This document shows positions 1 to 7,564 of a stretch of DNA of 9,277 nt, piece by piece (within the stretch, counting starts at the first letter, position 1; each line of letters opens with the position of its first letter). Below the pieces are notes generated by a model that was given only the letters and a program-made list of their open reading frames with translations, was not told where the DNA came from and searched no databases. Origin of the DNA: Synergistaceae bacterium (GTDB lineage: Bacteria > Synergistota > Synergistia > Synergistales > Synergistaceae). The DNA is taken from positions 1 to 9,277 of the forward strand of contig JAQVPO010000037.1 in NCBI GenBank assembly GCA_028702015.1. Reading direction: 5' to 3'. Position numbers and translations under genes: made by a program.

Positions 1-1202
1 TTCACCATCAGGCTTTCTATTGTATCGGCCTTTCTGATAAGTCTGCCGGTCCCGTCTTCTGCAATAAGGACTTCGGCAGGGCGAAGCCTGCAGTTGTAGT
101 TGGATGCCATTGAATAGCCGTACGCACCGGCATTCTTCACGGCAACTATGTCTCCCTCTGAAACTGGACCGATATTCCTGTCCGAAGCAAGTATATCTCC
201 GCTTTCACAGATGTTCCCGACTATAGTCGCCTCTCTTATCCCATTCGCTGTTTTTCCTGCGGAGAGGACTTCCATTTCATGATATGAATCGTATAGAACA
301 TGTCTCATCATTACGTTAAAACCAATATCGGTACCAACATAATACTTACCATAGTTCTCCTTCACTGCGTGTACCGTTCCAAGAAGCAGGCCGCATTCCG
401 CTGGTATGTACCTGCCTGGCTCACATTTGAAATGAACATTTTTATTGTCGTATTTATCAAGGAAAATATCTATCTCATCAAAGAGCAGCTTGGATAATTC
501 GCTGAGGTCCAGCCTTTTTTCGCTGGGTTTATACGGCACGCCGAATCCCCCTCCGAAATCTATGAACTCAAGACCCGGAAAATTTTCCGCAATGAGACCG
601 AGAAGAGACCTTGCCGCATCAACATAAGGCTCGGCTTCAAGAAAAAGAGAACCAATGTGCTGGTTTATACCGACAAGCTTTAGGTCATATTTTTCAATGA
701 TCCTTCTGGTTTCCCCGCTGAATTCCGACTGAACGCCAAATTTTGTCCTATGCCCCGCAGTGACAACTTTTTCACAGTGTCCTGCCCCCATGCCCGGGTT
801 GAATCTTACAGCAACTTTTCCTCCCGGGTTTATCTGACCGAACCTTTCAAGCTGTGAAAGTGAATCGACACTTACAAGTATTCCTCTTTCTATGCAGTAA
901 CTCATTTCTTCACATGAAACGTTATTACCTATGTAAAATATCTCTTCCGGAGCAAAGCCAGCATTCTGAAGCACAAATATCTCACCGGGTGACATCGCGT
1001 CTGCTCCCAGCCCCTCTTCGCGTATGATCTTCAGCAAAGAGAGGTTTGTGTTTGCCTTTGCAGAGAAACTCGGTTTTATCCTTCCGCGGAAAGCATCGGG
1101 CAGATCGCGGCATCTTTGTCTCAGTATGCTTTCACTGTAAACATAGAGAGGACTCCCAAATTTATTTAGCAGTTCCTGTGCTGTATCAAATTTTACAAAC
1201 AC
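1..1202 (-). CDS. lysA: Diaminopimelate decarboxylase (C-terminal end cut by the window)
   Basis: This PLP enzyme decarboxylates meso-diaminopimelate to L-lysine, the last step of lysine synthesis, in the cytoplasm. The frame is open from a GTG at 1202 through base 1, giving 400 codons. Visible family marks are the PLP-lysine segment SFSAKANTN (K49), HIGS (H182-S185), a glycine-rich DFGGGFG, EPGR (261-264), and CESGD with the active-site Cys332, followed by NAGAYGYSMASNYN. The last readable residues, ADTIESLMV, match the usual extreme C-terminus, so probably only a few residues are missing. An in-frame GTG lies three codons upstream at 1211, but the AGGAG is about 8 bases before the 1202 GTG and too close to the earlier one, so 1202 is preferred. 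The start lies inside the 3' end of the malic enzyme gene (17-base overlap), which implies co-transcription and probable translational coupling. Product identity is nearly certain; the exact start is inferred. Confidence 0.95.
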   Translation of the reverse strand, partial: MFVKFDTAQELLNKFGSPLYVYSESILRQRCRDLPDAFRGRIKPSFSAKANTNLSLLKIIREEGLGADAMSPGEIFVLQNAGFAPEEIFYIGNNVSCEEMSYCIERGILVSVDSLSQLERFGQINPGGKVAVRFNPGMGAGHCEKVVTAGHRTKFGVQSEFSGETRRIIEKYDLKLVGINQHIGSLFLEAEPYVDAARSLLGLIAENFPGLEFIDFGGGFGVPYKPSEKRLDLSELSKLLFDEIDIFLDKYDNKNVHFKCEPGRYIPAECGLLLGTVHAVKENYGKYYVGTDIGFNVMMRHVLYDSYHEMEVLSAGKTANGIREATIVGNICESGDILASDRNIGPVSEGDIVAVKNAGAYGYSMASNYNCRLRPAEVLIAEDGTGRLIRKADTIESLMV

Positions 1203-2403
1203 TCTTATCACTCCTGTTTATGCTGATTCTTGCAACTCCCGTGCTGACGGCAGCCTGGGCAACTGCCCCCGCAACTGCAGGCACTACCTTAGGATCAAGG
1301 GCAGACGGAATTATGTAATTTTTTGACAGCTCTTCATCACTTACAAGTTCTGCAAGCGCCCGTGACGCAGCAAGTTTCATCTCTTCGTTGATCCTGGTTG
1401 CTCTCACGTCCAGCGCGCCTCTGAAAATTCCCGGAAAACCGAGACAATTATTGACCTGGTTTGGAAAATCGCTTCTGCCTGTCGCAACAACAGCAGCTCC
1501 TGCCGCCAGCGCTTCTTCAGGGAATATTTCCGGGGTTGGATTTGCCATTGCAAATATTACAGGATCCTTTGCCATCCTTCTGACCATATCCGGTGTTAAA
1601 AGGCCTGGCCTTGAAACACCAAGAAATGCATCAGCACCCTCTATAATTTCAGCCAGGGAACCTTTGGCGCCTGTTGGATTGGTTATGGCGGCAAGCTCAG
1701 CCTGGGCTTCTGTCATGCCTTCAGTATACCCTGTGCATAGAGCTCCGTGTATGTCGCATACTATTACATCCTTTGCACCTGCTGAGAGGAAATACCTGGC
1801 AATGGAACTGCCTGCTGCTCCCCCTCCGTTTATGATAAGCCTGGATCCCTCTATGGTGCGGCCTGTGAGTTTGAGAGCGTTTTTATATGCCGCAAGAGCA
1901 ATTACAGCCGTTCCGTGCTGGTCATCGTGAAATACGGGGATATCAAGTTCTTCCTGCAGTCTCTTTTCTATTGCAAAACAGCGGGGAGCTGATATATCCT
2001 CCAGGTTTATTCCTCCGAATGATACTGCTATCTTTGAGACTATGTGAACAAAATCATCAACATCTTTCGTGCTGACGGCTATAGGTATCGAATCTATACC
2101 GGCAAACCTTTTGAAAAGACAGCTCTTGCCTTCCATTACAGGCATGGACGCCGCTGGACCTATGTCCCCGAGTCCAAGCACAGCTGTTCCGTCTGTTATC
2201 ACTGCTACCAGATTGTTTTTTATTGTAAGATCCCAGAGCGCGTCCTGATCAGCTTCTATTTTCCTGCATGGCGCTGCAACTCCAGGAGTGTATACCAGCG
2301 CAAGGTCTGCCATGGTATCGATGGGGGAACGGCATTCAATGTTCAGTTTTCCTTTGAGTCTTTTGTGCATATCTAACGAACTTTCAAAAATATCCTTTAC
2401 CAA
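1186..2403 (-). CDS. Malic enzyme, short bacterial type
   Basis: This enzyme oxidatively decarboxylates malate to pyruvate and CO2 with reduction of NAD(P). From the preferred start it has 405 residues, the normal size for the short bacterial family. Motifs in order are YTPGVA (38-42 region), the [14 protein letters not shown] block, [14 protein letters not shown] with the probable catalytic lysine, the metal-binding EDI and HDDQHGTA (159-166) segments, a Rossmann GGGAAG (193-198), then [12 protein letters not shown] and [11 protein letters not shown]. An acidic residue (VCD) ends the second Rossmann strand, which is compatible with NAD preference, but the cofactor is not settled. A longer GTG start at 2412 exists, but GGGAG directly abuts it. 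The TTG at 2403 has that GGGAG at 8 bases, so I prefer TTG. The 3' end overlaps lysA, suggesting a two-gene operon. No defect is visible. Confidence 0.93.
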   Translation of the reverse strand: MVKDIFESSLDMHKRLKGKLNIECRSPIDTMADLALVYTPGVAAPCRKIEADQDALWDLTIKNNLVAVITDGTAVLGLGDIGPAASMPVMEGKSCLFKRFAGIDSIPIAVSTKDVDDFVHIVSKIAVSFGGINLEDISAPRCFAIEKRLQEELDIPVFHDDQHGTAVIALAAYKNALKLTGRTIEGSRLIINGGGAAGSSIARYFLSAGAKDVIVCDIHGALCTGYTEGMTEAQAELAAITNPTGAKGSLAEIIEGADAFLGVSRPGLLTPDMVRRMAKDPVIFAMANPTPEIFPEEALAAGAAVVATGRSDFPNQVNNCLGFPGIFRGALDVRATRINEEMKLAASRALAELVSDEELSKNYIIPSALDPKVVPAVAGAVAQAAVSTGVARISINRSDKSVCKI

Positions 2404-2540
2404 TATCAGCACTCCCAGCTATTTATTGTATTTTATTCTCTCTTATCAGCAGTATTTTAGCCTATTTTTTAATATTACTACTTCCGGCGTCAAGATGCTA
2501 TCATAATGATTTACTTAATGTGAAAAAGGAGCTGATCCAT
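2404..2540. other. Divergent intergenic region between malic enzyme and fmdE-like gene
   Basis: This AT-rich gap separates two divergent genes and must hold both promoters. The minus-strand candidate is listed separately. For the plus strand I see only a weak -10-like CATAAT (2502-2507) without a convincing -35. The ribosome binding site AAGGAG (2526-2531) sits 9 bases before the ATG at 2541. No riboswitch-like hairpin and no clear operator was recognised. Confidence 0.5.
2466..2493 (-). promoter_or_regulatory. Possible promoter for malic enzyme-lysA
   Basis: On the minus strand TTGACG (2493-2488) is followed after 16 bases by TAAAAA (2471-2466) in an AT-rich stretch about 60 bases before the malic enzyme start. 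The -35 box is good but the -10 box is only fair, so this is a tentative call. Confidence 0.35.
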
Positions 2541-3068
2541 ATGGATAAAAAATCAATGCTTGAAAAGGCCTCCGCATTCCACGGACATACATGCGGAGGG
2601 CTGCTGATCGGCGTGTCGGCAGTGCATTACGCCATGGAGCTTCTTGGCACGAAAAATTCATCGCAGGATGAAGAAATAGTCTGTGTCGCTGAGAATGATT
2701 CATGCAGCGTGGATGCGATCCAGTCTCTGCTCGGGTGCAGTGCCGGCAAAGGCAATCTCATTTTCCGCATGAGAGGCAAGCAGGCTTTTTCCTTTTTCAG
2801 CAGGCAGACAGGAAAAAGCTTTCGTCTGGTCCTGAAAGATCTGACCTTCAATACTCATGAAGAAAAGAGAGACTTTATGCTCAACGCAGCGGGAGATGAG
2901 ATTTTTGATGTAAAGGAAACTCTTTTTGACCTCCCGCCTAAAGCTGAAATATACAAATCGCAGAAATGCTGCATGTGCGGTGAGCTCACCGCTGAGCCAT
3001 GGCTGAGGATCAAGAATGGCAGGACTGTGTGTATCGACTGTTTTCAGAAAAGCGGCCGGCGGATCTAA
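2541..3068 (+). CDS. FmdE-family protein with C-terminal zinc-finger motif
   Basis: This 175-residue protein resembles the FmdE family, named for an accessory subunit of formylmethanofuran dehydrogenase but also found in non-methanogens, where its role is poorly defined. The N-terminal domain shows FHGHTCGG (H14, H16, C18), then ENDSCSVDAIQ (51-61) and LLGCSAGKGNLIF (C66), the usual metal-site pattern. The C-terminus carries a treble-clef-like pair of CxxC motifs (C143/C146 and C164/C167). There is no signal peptide or membrane segment, so it is probably cytoplasmic. A GTG seven codons upstream (2520) is in frame, but AAGGAG lies at proper spacing from the ATG at 2541, which I chose. It stands alone: divergent from malic enzyme and convergent with the threonine operon. 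No molybdenum or tungsten enzyme gene is in the window, so a link to such an enzyme is speculation. Confidence 0.87.
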   Translation: MDKKSMLEKASAFHGHTCGGLLIGVSAVHYAMELLGTKNSSQDEEIVCVAENDSCSVDAIQSLLGCSAGKGNLIFRMRGKQAFSFFSRQTGKSFRLVLKDLTFNTHEEKRDFMLNAAGDEIFDVKETLFDLPPKAEIYKSQKCCMCGELTAEPWLRIKNGRTVCIDCFQKSGRRI

Positions 3069-3078
3069 GTCAAAATAC

Positions 3079-3115
3079 AAAAAAGGCCCTTCTTCTTCAA
3101 AAAGATCAAGGGCCT
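3079..3115 (-). terminator. Intrinsic terminator of the thrC-thrB-lysC-asd operon
   Basis: An 8-bp GC-rich stem (AGGCCCTT at 3084-3091 with AAGGGCCT at 3108-3115) has a 16-base loop that may form a small inner stem. Read on the minus strand it is followed at once by six T residues, the layout of a Rho-independent terminator about 35 bases after the asd stop. On the plus strand no T-run follows, so it would terminate fmdE only weakly at best. Confidence 0.85.
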
Positions 3116-3150
3116 CTCTCATCAGGATATATTTCTGCACATGAAACCCG

Positions 3151-4152
3151 TCAAAGGATCTCAGCTATCTGAACAGCGTTAAGGGCAGCTCCCTTTCGAA
3201 GATTATCAGAGACTACCCACATTGAGATCGCATTTTCCAGGCCCGTATCTTTCCGTATCCTTCCAACATATACAGCGTCTTTCCCTGCTCCTGCGGCCGG
3301 CATTGGGTACACCGCCTTCTGCGGGTCATCCATGACCACCACGCCTGCGGCATTGCGAAGTATTTCCTTCGCCTTTTCCGGAGCAAGTTCCTTTTCAAAC
3401 TGGGCAGTAACGCTTTCTCCATGGCAGCGGAATACCGGAACACGCACTGTGATGCCGCTCACTTTAAGCTGAGGCAGATGCATTATTTTTCGTGATTCGT
3501 TGACCATCTTCCACTCTTCTTCTGATATGCCGTCATCATCAAATGCTCCTATGTGGGGCAGAAGATTGAATGCTATCTGATGAGGATATACTCCGTCGCT
3601 GTCACAATCTCTTTCGGAAAGCACCGCCTCGGATTCTTTTTTCAGCGTTTCGACAGCCTTCATCCCAGTTCCTGCAACAGACTGATATGTGCTTATATTT
3701 ACATATTTAAGCCCAGCCTCTCTGTGGAGGGGATAAAGGGCAACTACAGCCTGTATCGTAGAACAGTTTGGATTTGCAATTATCCCTTTGTGTTCACAGG
3801 CATCCTGCGGATTGATCTCAGGAACGACCAGCGGTACATCTGGATCCATCCGCCATGCTGAGCTGTTGTCGATAAGTACTGCGCCTGAATCAGCAGCGAC
3901 AGGGGCCCATTTCTTTGAAGTGACCCCCCCTGCTGAAAAGAGGGCAATATCTATATTTCTGAAAGATTCCTCGGATACTGCTTCCACGGTAAATTCCTCT
4001 CCCCTGAAAACAACTCTGCTGCCTGCCGATCTGGGGGACGCGAGAAGCCTGAGATTTGAGATAGGATAATCCCTCTGCTCGAGAGTCTTTATCATTTCCC
4101 TGCCGACCAGCCCTGTCGCTCCCAGGACAGCTACAGATCTCATTCTTTCCAT
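3151..4152 (-). CDS. asd: Aspartate-semialdehyde dehydrogenase
   Basis: This enzyme reduces 4-aspartyl phosphate to aspartate semialdehyde with NADPH, the step before lysine and threonine synthesis diverge. The 333-residue product is full length. It shows the N-terminal nucleotide loop GATGLVG (11-17), the SAGG segment near 73-76, the catalytic cysteine in ANPNCSTIQ (C130), and the catalytic histidine in RVPVFRCHGES (H244). The start ATG at 4152 shares one base with the lysC stop (TAATG), and AGGAGG lies about 10 bases upstream inside the end of lysC. A second in-frame ATG follows at codon 4. It is the last gene of the threonine operon and is followed by a strong terminator. Its products feed both the threonine and the lysine branch (lysA lies 2 kb downstream in a separate unit). 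Identity is essentially certain. Confidence 0.96.
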   Translation of the reverse strand: MERMRSVAVLGATGLVGREMIKTLEQRDYPISNLRLLASPRSAGSRVVFRGEEFTVEAVSEESFRNIDIALFSAGGVTSKKWAPVAADSGAVLIDNSSAWRMDPDVPLVVPEINPQDACEHKGIIANPNCSTIQAVVALYPLHREAGLKYVNISTYQSVAGTGMKAVETLKKESEAVLSERDCDSDGVYPHQIAFNLLPHIGAFDDDGISEEEWKMVNESRKIMHLPQLKVSGITVRVPVFRCHGESVTAQFEKELAPEKAKEILRNAAGVVVMDDPQKAVYPMPAAGAGKDAVYVGRIRKDTGLENAISMWVVSDNLRKGAALNAVQIAEIL

Positions 4153-5384
4153 TAAAAAGCAGCCTCCTCAATAAAATGCTCGTGCAGTGCTTTCACTGCA
4201 TCTTCGGCCCTGTTTGAACCGACTATACAGGTCAGAGCAAGCGCTGTAGAAGCTATCATTTCAATATTTATCCCCTCTTCTGCAAGCACAGTGAACATTT
4301 TTGACGGTATCTCCGGGTGATTCGCAATCCCTGCACCTACTATTGTTACCCTTGCAATTTCTGTATCAAAAGAGACTCCCTGGGCTTCGACCTCCCTGCA
4401 GATTTCGCGTGAAACCTGAATAGCGGTCTCAAGATTTAATTTTTTTACGAGAAAACCTATATCGTTTACTCCGCCCCTCATGTTATTCTGGATTATCATT
4501 TCAGCACCGACCCCGTTTTCCGCAAGACTGCTGAAAAGGCGCGCAGCAACACCCGGAATATCCGGAACTCCCAATAAAACGACTTTTGCAACCTGTGAAT
4601 CATGCACCACTGCCTTTATTACAAGGCCTTCTGTCACCGGATTACTCATCACCCAAGTACCCTCCTCTTCAGTAAAGCTGGAACCGACATAGAGCGGGAT
4701 CTCATAATGAGCCGCCATTTCAACACTGCGGGCCTGAAGAACATTTGCTCCCTGCACTGCCATTTCCATACACTCTTCAAAGCCTATACTCTCTAGCTTT
4801 CTGGGATTTTTTACCACACGCGGATCTCCTGTCATTATGCCCCTAACGTCTTTGAGCAGCTGGCAGGATTCCGCACCCAGTGCCCCGGCAAGAGCAACTG
4901 CGGAAAGGTCCGATCCGCCTCTCCCGAGTGTTATTACATCGCCGTCATCTGTAACAGCCTGAAATCCTGTTATCACTGCCACTGTTCCTTCATTCAATGC
5001 CTTTTCAACGTTTTTGGGCTCTATGCCATATATGCGTCCTTCCATGGGAAAACCTCGGGCCTTTATACCAGCCTGCAGGGCTGTATAGGACTGTGCTGGA
5101 ATACCGAATTTCTGTATTGCCAGAGCCAGGAGTGCAACGCTTTGCTGCTCTCCTGTCGCAAGCAGCTGATCCATTTCTCTGCCATTGCTGGTGTTTGCAA
5201 CATCTTTGGCAAGGGCCAGAAGATCGTCTGTCATGTTGCCCATCGCTGAAACAACAACTGCAACCCGGTACCCGCTGTCACGAACTTTCCTGACTATCTG
5301 TGCAACATGCCTCATTCTTTCCGGGCCTGCAACGGAGGAGCCTCCAAATTTTAAAACCGTGAGAGGAAGAGCCGCATAATCCAT
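4152..5384 (-). CDS. lysC: Aspartate kinase with two C-terminal ACT domains
   Basis: It phosphorylates aspartate with ATP, the committed step to lysine, threonine and methionine. The 410-residue monofunctional form has a kinase domain at about 8-235 with KFGGSS (12-17), LATGEQ (75-80), GRGGSD (154-159) and KDVRGIMTGDPR (178-189). Two ACT modules follow, at about 268-320 and 345-405. There is no fused homoserine dehydrogenase. The family usually reads TDVDGVYT at 178-185, and the second ACT usually reads TSEIKIS where this has STALALT, so effector sensing may differ. A TTG one codon earlier (5387) is possible, but the ATG at 5384 forms a TGATG junction with thrB and has GGGGG at 8 bases, so it is preferred. 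The gene overlaps asd by one base downstream. It is predicted to be controlled transcriptionally by the threonine T-box. Confidence 0.95.
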   Translation of the reverse strand: MDYAALPLTVLKFGGSSVAGPERMRHVAQIVRKVRDSGYRVAVVVSAMGNMTDDLLALAKDVANTSNGREMDQLLATGEQQSVALLALAIQKFGIPAQSYTALQAGIKARGFPMEGRIYGIEPKNVEKALNEGTVAVITGFQAVTDDGDVITLGRGGSDLSAVALAGALGAESCQLLKDVRGIMTGDPRVVKNPRKLESIGFEECMEMAVQGANVLQARSVEMAAHYEIPLYVGSSFTEEEGTWVMSNPVTEGLVIKAVVHDSQVAKVVLLGVPDIPGVAARLFSSLAENGVGAEMIIQNNMRGGVNDIGFLVKKLNLETAIQVSREICREVEAQGVSFDTEIARVTIVGAGIANHPEIPSKMFTVLAEEGINIEMIASTALALTCIVGSNRAEDAVKALHEHFIEEAAF

Positions 5385-6346
5385 CAATTATTCCCCCAGA
5401 TCCTGTTGATATTGTCTTTAAGTCCCATGTCAACACTAAGCTGAGGACCCTGAGCGCTGCTGTCTAGGACAAAGAACTGAGACCTTACGCCATACTCAGT
5501 AAATGTCCTGCACATTGTCTCGGCAACTCTTTGAGTGGGGCCATTGACAAGTGCAATTACAGAAGGACCAGATCCGCTTATCGCTACGCTCAGACATTCA
5601 GGAAGCTCCCGGACCCGTGAAAAAATAACTTCTCCGCCGCTGAACAGCTTGCTTCTGTACTGCTGGTGCAGTCTGTCATCCATGCCCCATTTGAGATGAT
5701 CCCATTTTCCAGTTGCCCAGGCAGCGGTAAGCAACGCTGCTCTTCCAAGATTGAAGACTGCGTCTTCAAATGGAACCTGTTTGGGAAGCGCTTTTCTTGC
5801 ATCAGACGTTTTTACTCTTTCATCCGGAACCGCTACAACGCAGAGCACCTCGGGAGGAAGTGCAGGCAGACTGACATATCTCAGATTTTCACCATCCCAG
5901 CAGCTGACTACCATTCCGCCGAGAAAACATGGGGCCACATTGTCTGGATGACCTTCAATCTGTGTCATTACCCGAAGCAGTTCAGCTTCCCCAGCTTCGT
6001 ATCCCGTCAGATATTTTGCTATCAATACCCCTGCAACTACTGCTCCGGCAGAACTGCCAAGTCCCCTGCAGAGAGGGATGATATTATGACACCATAGAGA
6101 AAACCCAGGCCCTTTGACTCCCCATTTTTTACAGGCCTCTTCGTAAGCCTTGACAACAAGATTCGCCGCGGGATCAGAAAGCTCTTTCGCTCCCTCTCCA
6201 TGCGCCTCAATCTTGTATTCTTTTTCCGGCAGCAGGTCCATAACCTTGAATATATTGTAAAGAGAGACCGCCATGCCTATGGCATCAAACCCGGATCCCA
6301 GATTAGCACTGGTGGCAGGTACTCTCAGTGTAATAAGAGGGTTCAA
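5384..6346 (-). CDS. thrB: Homoserine kinase (GHMP family)
   Basis: It phosphorylates L-homoserine with ATP, giving O-phosphohomoserine for ThrC. The 320 residues match the usual size. GHMP-kinase signatures are VPATSANLGSGFDAIG (9-24), the ATP-binding loop PLCRGLGSSA (91-100), EGHPDNVAP (131-139) and the late glycine loop SGSGPS (257-262). The start is a TTG at 6346, overlapping the thrC TGA by two bases. An almost perfect ribosome binding site, GGAGGTGAT, precedes it within the end of thrC, so the unusual start codon is well supported. It ends in a TGATG overlap with lysC. It is the second gene of the T-box controlled operon. Nothing suggests damage. Confidence 0.96.
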   Translation of the reverse strand: MNPLITLRVPATSANLGSGFDAIGMAVSLYNIFKVMDLLPEKEYKIEAHGEGAKELSDPAANLVVKAYEEACKKWGVKGPGFSLWCHNIIPLCRGLGSSAGAVVAGVLIAKYLTGYEAGEAELLRVMTQIEGHPDNVAPCFLGGMVVSCWDGENLRYVSLPALPPEVLCVVAVPDERVKTSDARKALPKQVPFEDAVFNLGRAALLTAAWATGKWDHLKWGMDDRLHQQYRSKLFSGGEVIFSRVRELPECLSVAISGSGPSVIALVNGPTQRVAETMCRTFTEYGVRSQFFVLDSSAQGPQLSVDMGLKDNINRIWGNN

Positions 6347-7383
6347 GCTTTCATCACCTCCAGAAGTTCAGCAAGCGTATCTCCTATCTCTATCGGCCTT
6401 CCAACCTGCGACATCGCTGTATCAGGATCTTTCAGCCCATTCCCTGTAAGTACCATTACAACCTTGATGCCCTTGGGCAGGCGCCCAAGTTTCTTAAGTT
6501 TTACAAGACCGGCAAGCGGGGCACATGATGCAGGCTCAGCAAAGATGCCTCCCTTCGATGAAAGGAAATACTGAGCAGAAAGGATCTCTTCATCTGTAAC
6601 AGAGTTGAACTCTCCTTCCGATTCCCTCACCGCGTCTTTGGCCAGATGGGCGCTCACCGGGTTCCCAATACGGATCGCAGTAGCAACCGTTTCAGGTTTC
6701 GGACACGGCTCACCTGTTACCAGAGGGGCTGCCCCAGCTGCCTGGAAGCCCATCATTTTGGGCAGTGCCTTAATTTTCCCGATTTCTGCATATTGCTTGT
6801 AGCCTGCCCAATAGGCGCTTATATTACCGGCATTGCCGACAGGTATCGCATGCCAGTCAGGAGCAGATCCAAGATCTTCGCAGACTTCCCAGGCACCGCT
6901 CCTCTGTCCCCAAAGACGATAGGGGTTTACTGAGTTGACAATGGCAAAGCCCTTTTCTTCAGCGGCTTCCCTTGCCATTTCAAGTGCCCTGTCAAAATTG
7001 CCCTTAACCGCTATGACTTCTGCACCATACATCAGAGCCTGTGCCAGTTTTCCAAGTGCAACTTTGCCTGCCGGCAGAAGCACATAGCATGGTATCTGTG
7101 AAGCCGCCGCGTATGCTGCCGCTGATGCGGAAGTATTCCCTGTAGATGCACAGACAAGAGCCTTGGCTCCTGATTCAAGAGCTTTGGCTACCGCCATAAC
7201 CATGCCCCTGTCTTTGAATGAACCAGAGGGATTGCAGCCCTCAAGCTTTCCCCAAAGATCGATCTCAAGCTCCCTGCTTATACCTTCAATATATACCAGC
7301 GGTGTACTTCCCTCGCCCAATGTTATAAACGGCGTTTTGTCAGTCACAGGAAGAAGACTTGCGTATCTTTTAATAACCCCCAT
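6343..7383 (-). CDS. thrC: Threonine synthase
   Basis: This PLP enzyme converts O-phosphohomoserine to threonine, the last step of the pathway. The 346-residue product is the short fold-type II form typical of many bacteria. It has GEGSTPL (23-29), the PLP lysine in NPSGSFKDRG (K57), the phosphate-binding STGNTSAS (80-87), VGNAGNISAYW in the centre, and a C-terminal VLTGNGLKDP. The ATG at 7383 has AGGAGG 7 bases upstream. It is the first gene after the T-box leader, matching a threonine-specific regulator. It continues into thrB through overlapping stop and start codons. Related fold-type II enzymes such as threonine dehydratase are less likely given the thrB neighbour and the T-box. Confidence 0.96.
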   Translation of the reverse strand: MGVIKRYASLLPVTDKTPFITLGEGSTPLVYIEGISRELEIDLWGKLEGCNPSGSFKDRGMVMAVAKALESGAKALVCASTGNTSASAAAYAAASQIPCYVLLPAGKVALGKLAQALMYGAEVIAVKGNFDRALEMAREAAEEKGFAIVNSVNPYRLWGQRSGAWEVCEDLGSAPDWHAIPVGNAGNISAYWAGYKQYAEIGKIKALPKMMGFQAAGAAPLVTGEPCPKPETVATAIRIGNPVSAHLAKDAVRESEGEFNSVTDEEILSAQYFLSSKGGIFAEPASCAPLAGLVKLKKLGRLPKGIKVVMVLTGNGLKDPDTAMSQVGRPIEIGDTLAELLEVMKA

Positions 7384-7399
7384 CTCAATTCCTCCTTAA

Positions 7400-7440
7400 A
7401 AAAATAAATACCGCCCCTGTACTAAGACAGGAGGCGGCAT
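7400..7440 (-). terminator. T-box controlled intrinsic terminator before thrC
   Basis: Minus-strand bases form a 13-bp stem, AUGCCGCC plus CCUGU against ACAGG plus GGCGGUAU, with one bulged U and a CUUAGU loop, followed by a T-rich run (UAUUUAUUUUUUU). Its 5' half is shared with the antiterminator, making the two folds mutually exclusive. The thrC ribosome binding site follows at once. Confidence 0.92.
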
Positions 7441-7561
7441 ATTCCGCGGTTCCACTCCAATTCGGCCAGATCATTTAAAGACTCGCCCTCATTTGCGCTG
7501 TACAGGGCGCACCCTGATGCCTTATCTGTCCATATACCAGCTTCGGCACCAGCTCAAGGGT

Positions 7562-7564
7562 GGT
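7562..7564 (-). promoter_or_regulatory. Specifier codon ACC (Thr) of the T-box
   Basis: Within UUUGAAAACCACCCUUGAG the triplet ACC lies just before an A and the CCCUU strand that closes the specifier loop. It encodes threonine, in agreement with thrC, thrB, lysC and asd downstream. The overlapping triplet AAC (Asn) is the main alternative and is less consistent with the genes. Confidence 0.75.

Noticed and set aside
1388..1930. A 180-codon open frame on the plus strand inside malic enzyme
   Set aside because: It is fully antisense to a malic enzyme with all family motifs, has no recognisable domain and no clear ribosome site, so it is a shadow frame.
2404..2412. A GTG start at 2412 for malic enzyme
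   Set aside because: The only purine-rich site, GGGAG, runs directly into this codon. The TTG at 2403 has normal spacing, although the longer form cannot be excluded.
3079..3115. Reading the hairpin as a bidirectional terminator
   Set aside because: Only the minus-strand side is followed by a T-run; downstream on the plus strand is CTCTCTC.
2700..3140. A 146-codon open frame on the minus strand opposite the fmdE-like gene
   Set aside because: Its 5' end runs through the threonine-operon terminator hairpin and it lies opposite a gene with clear FmdE motifs, so it is not coding.
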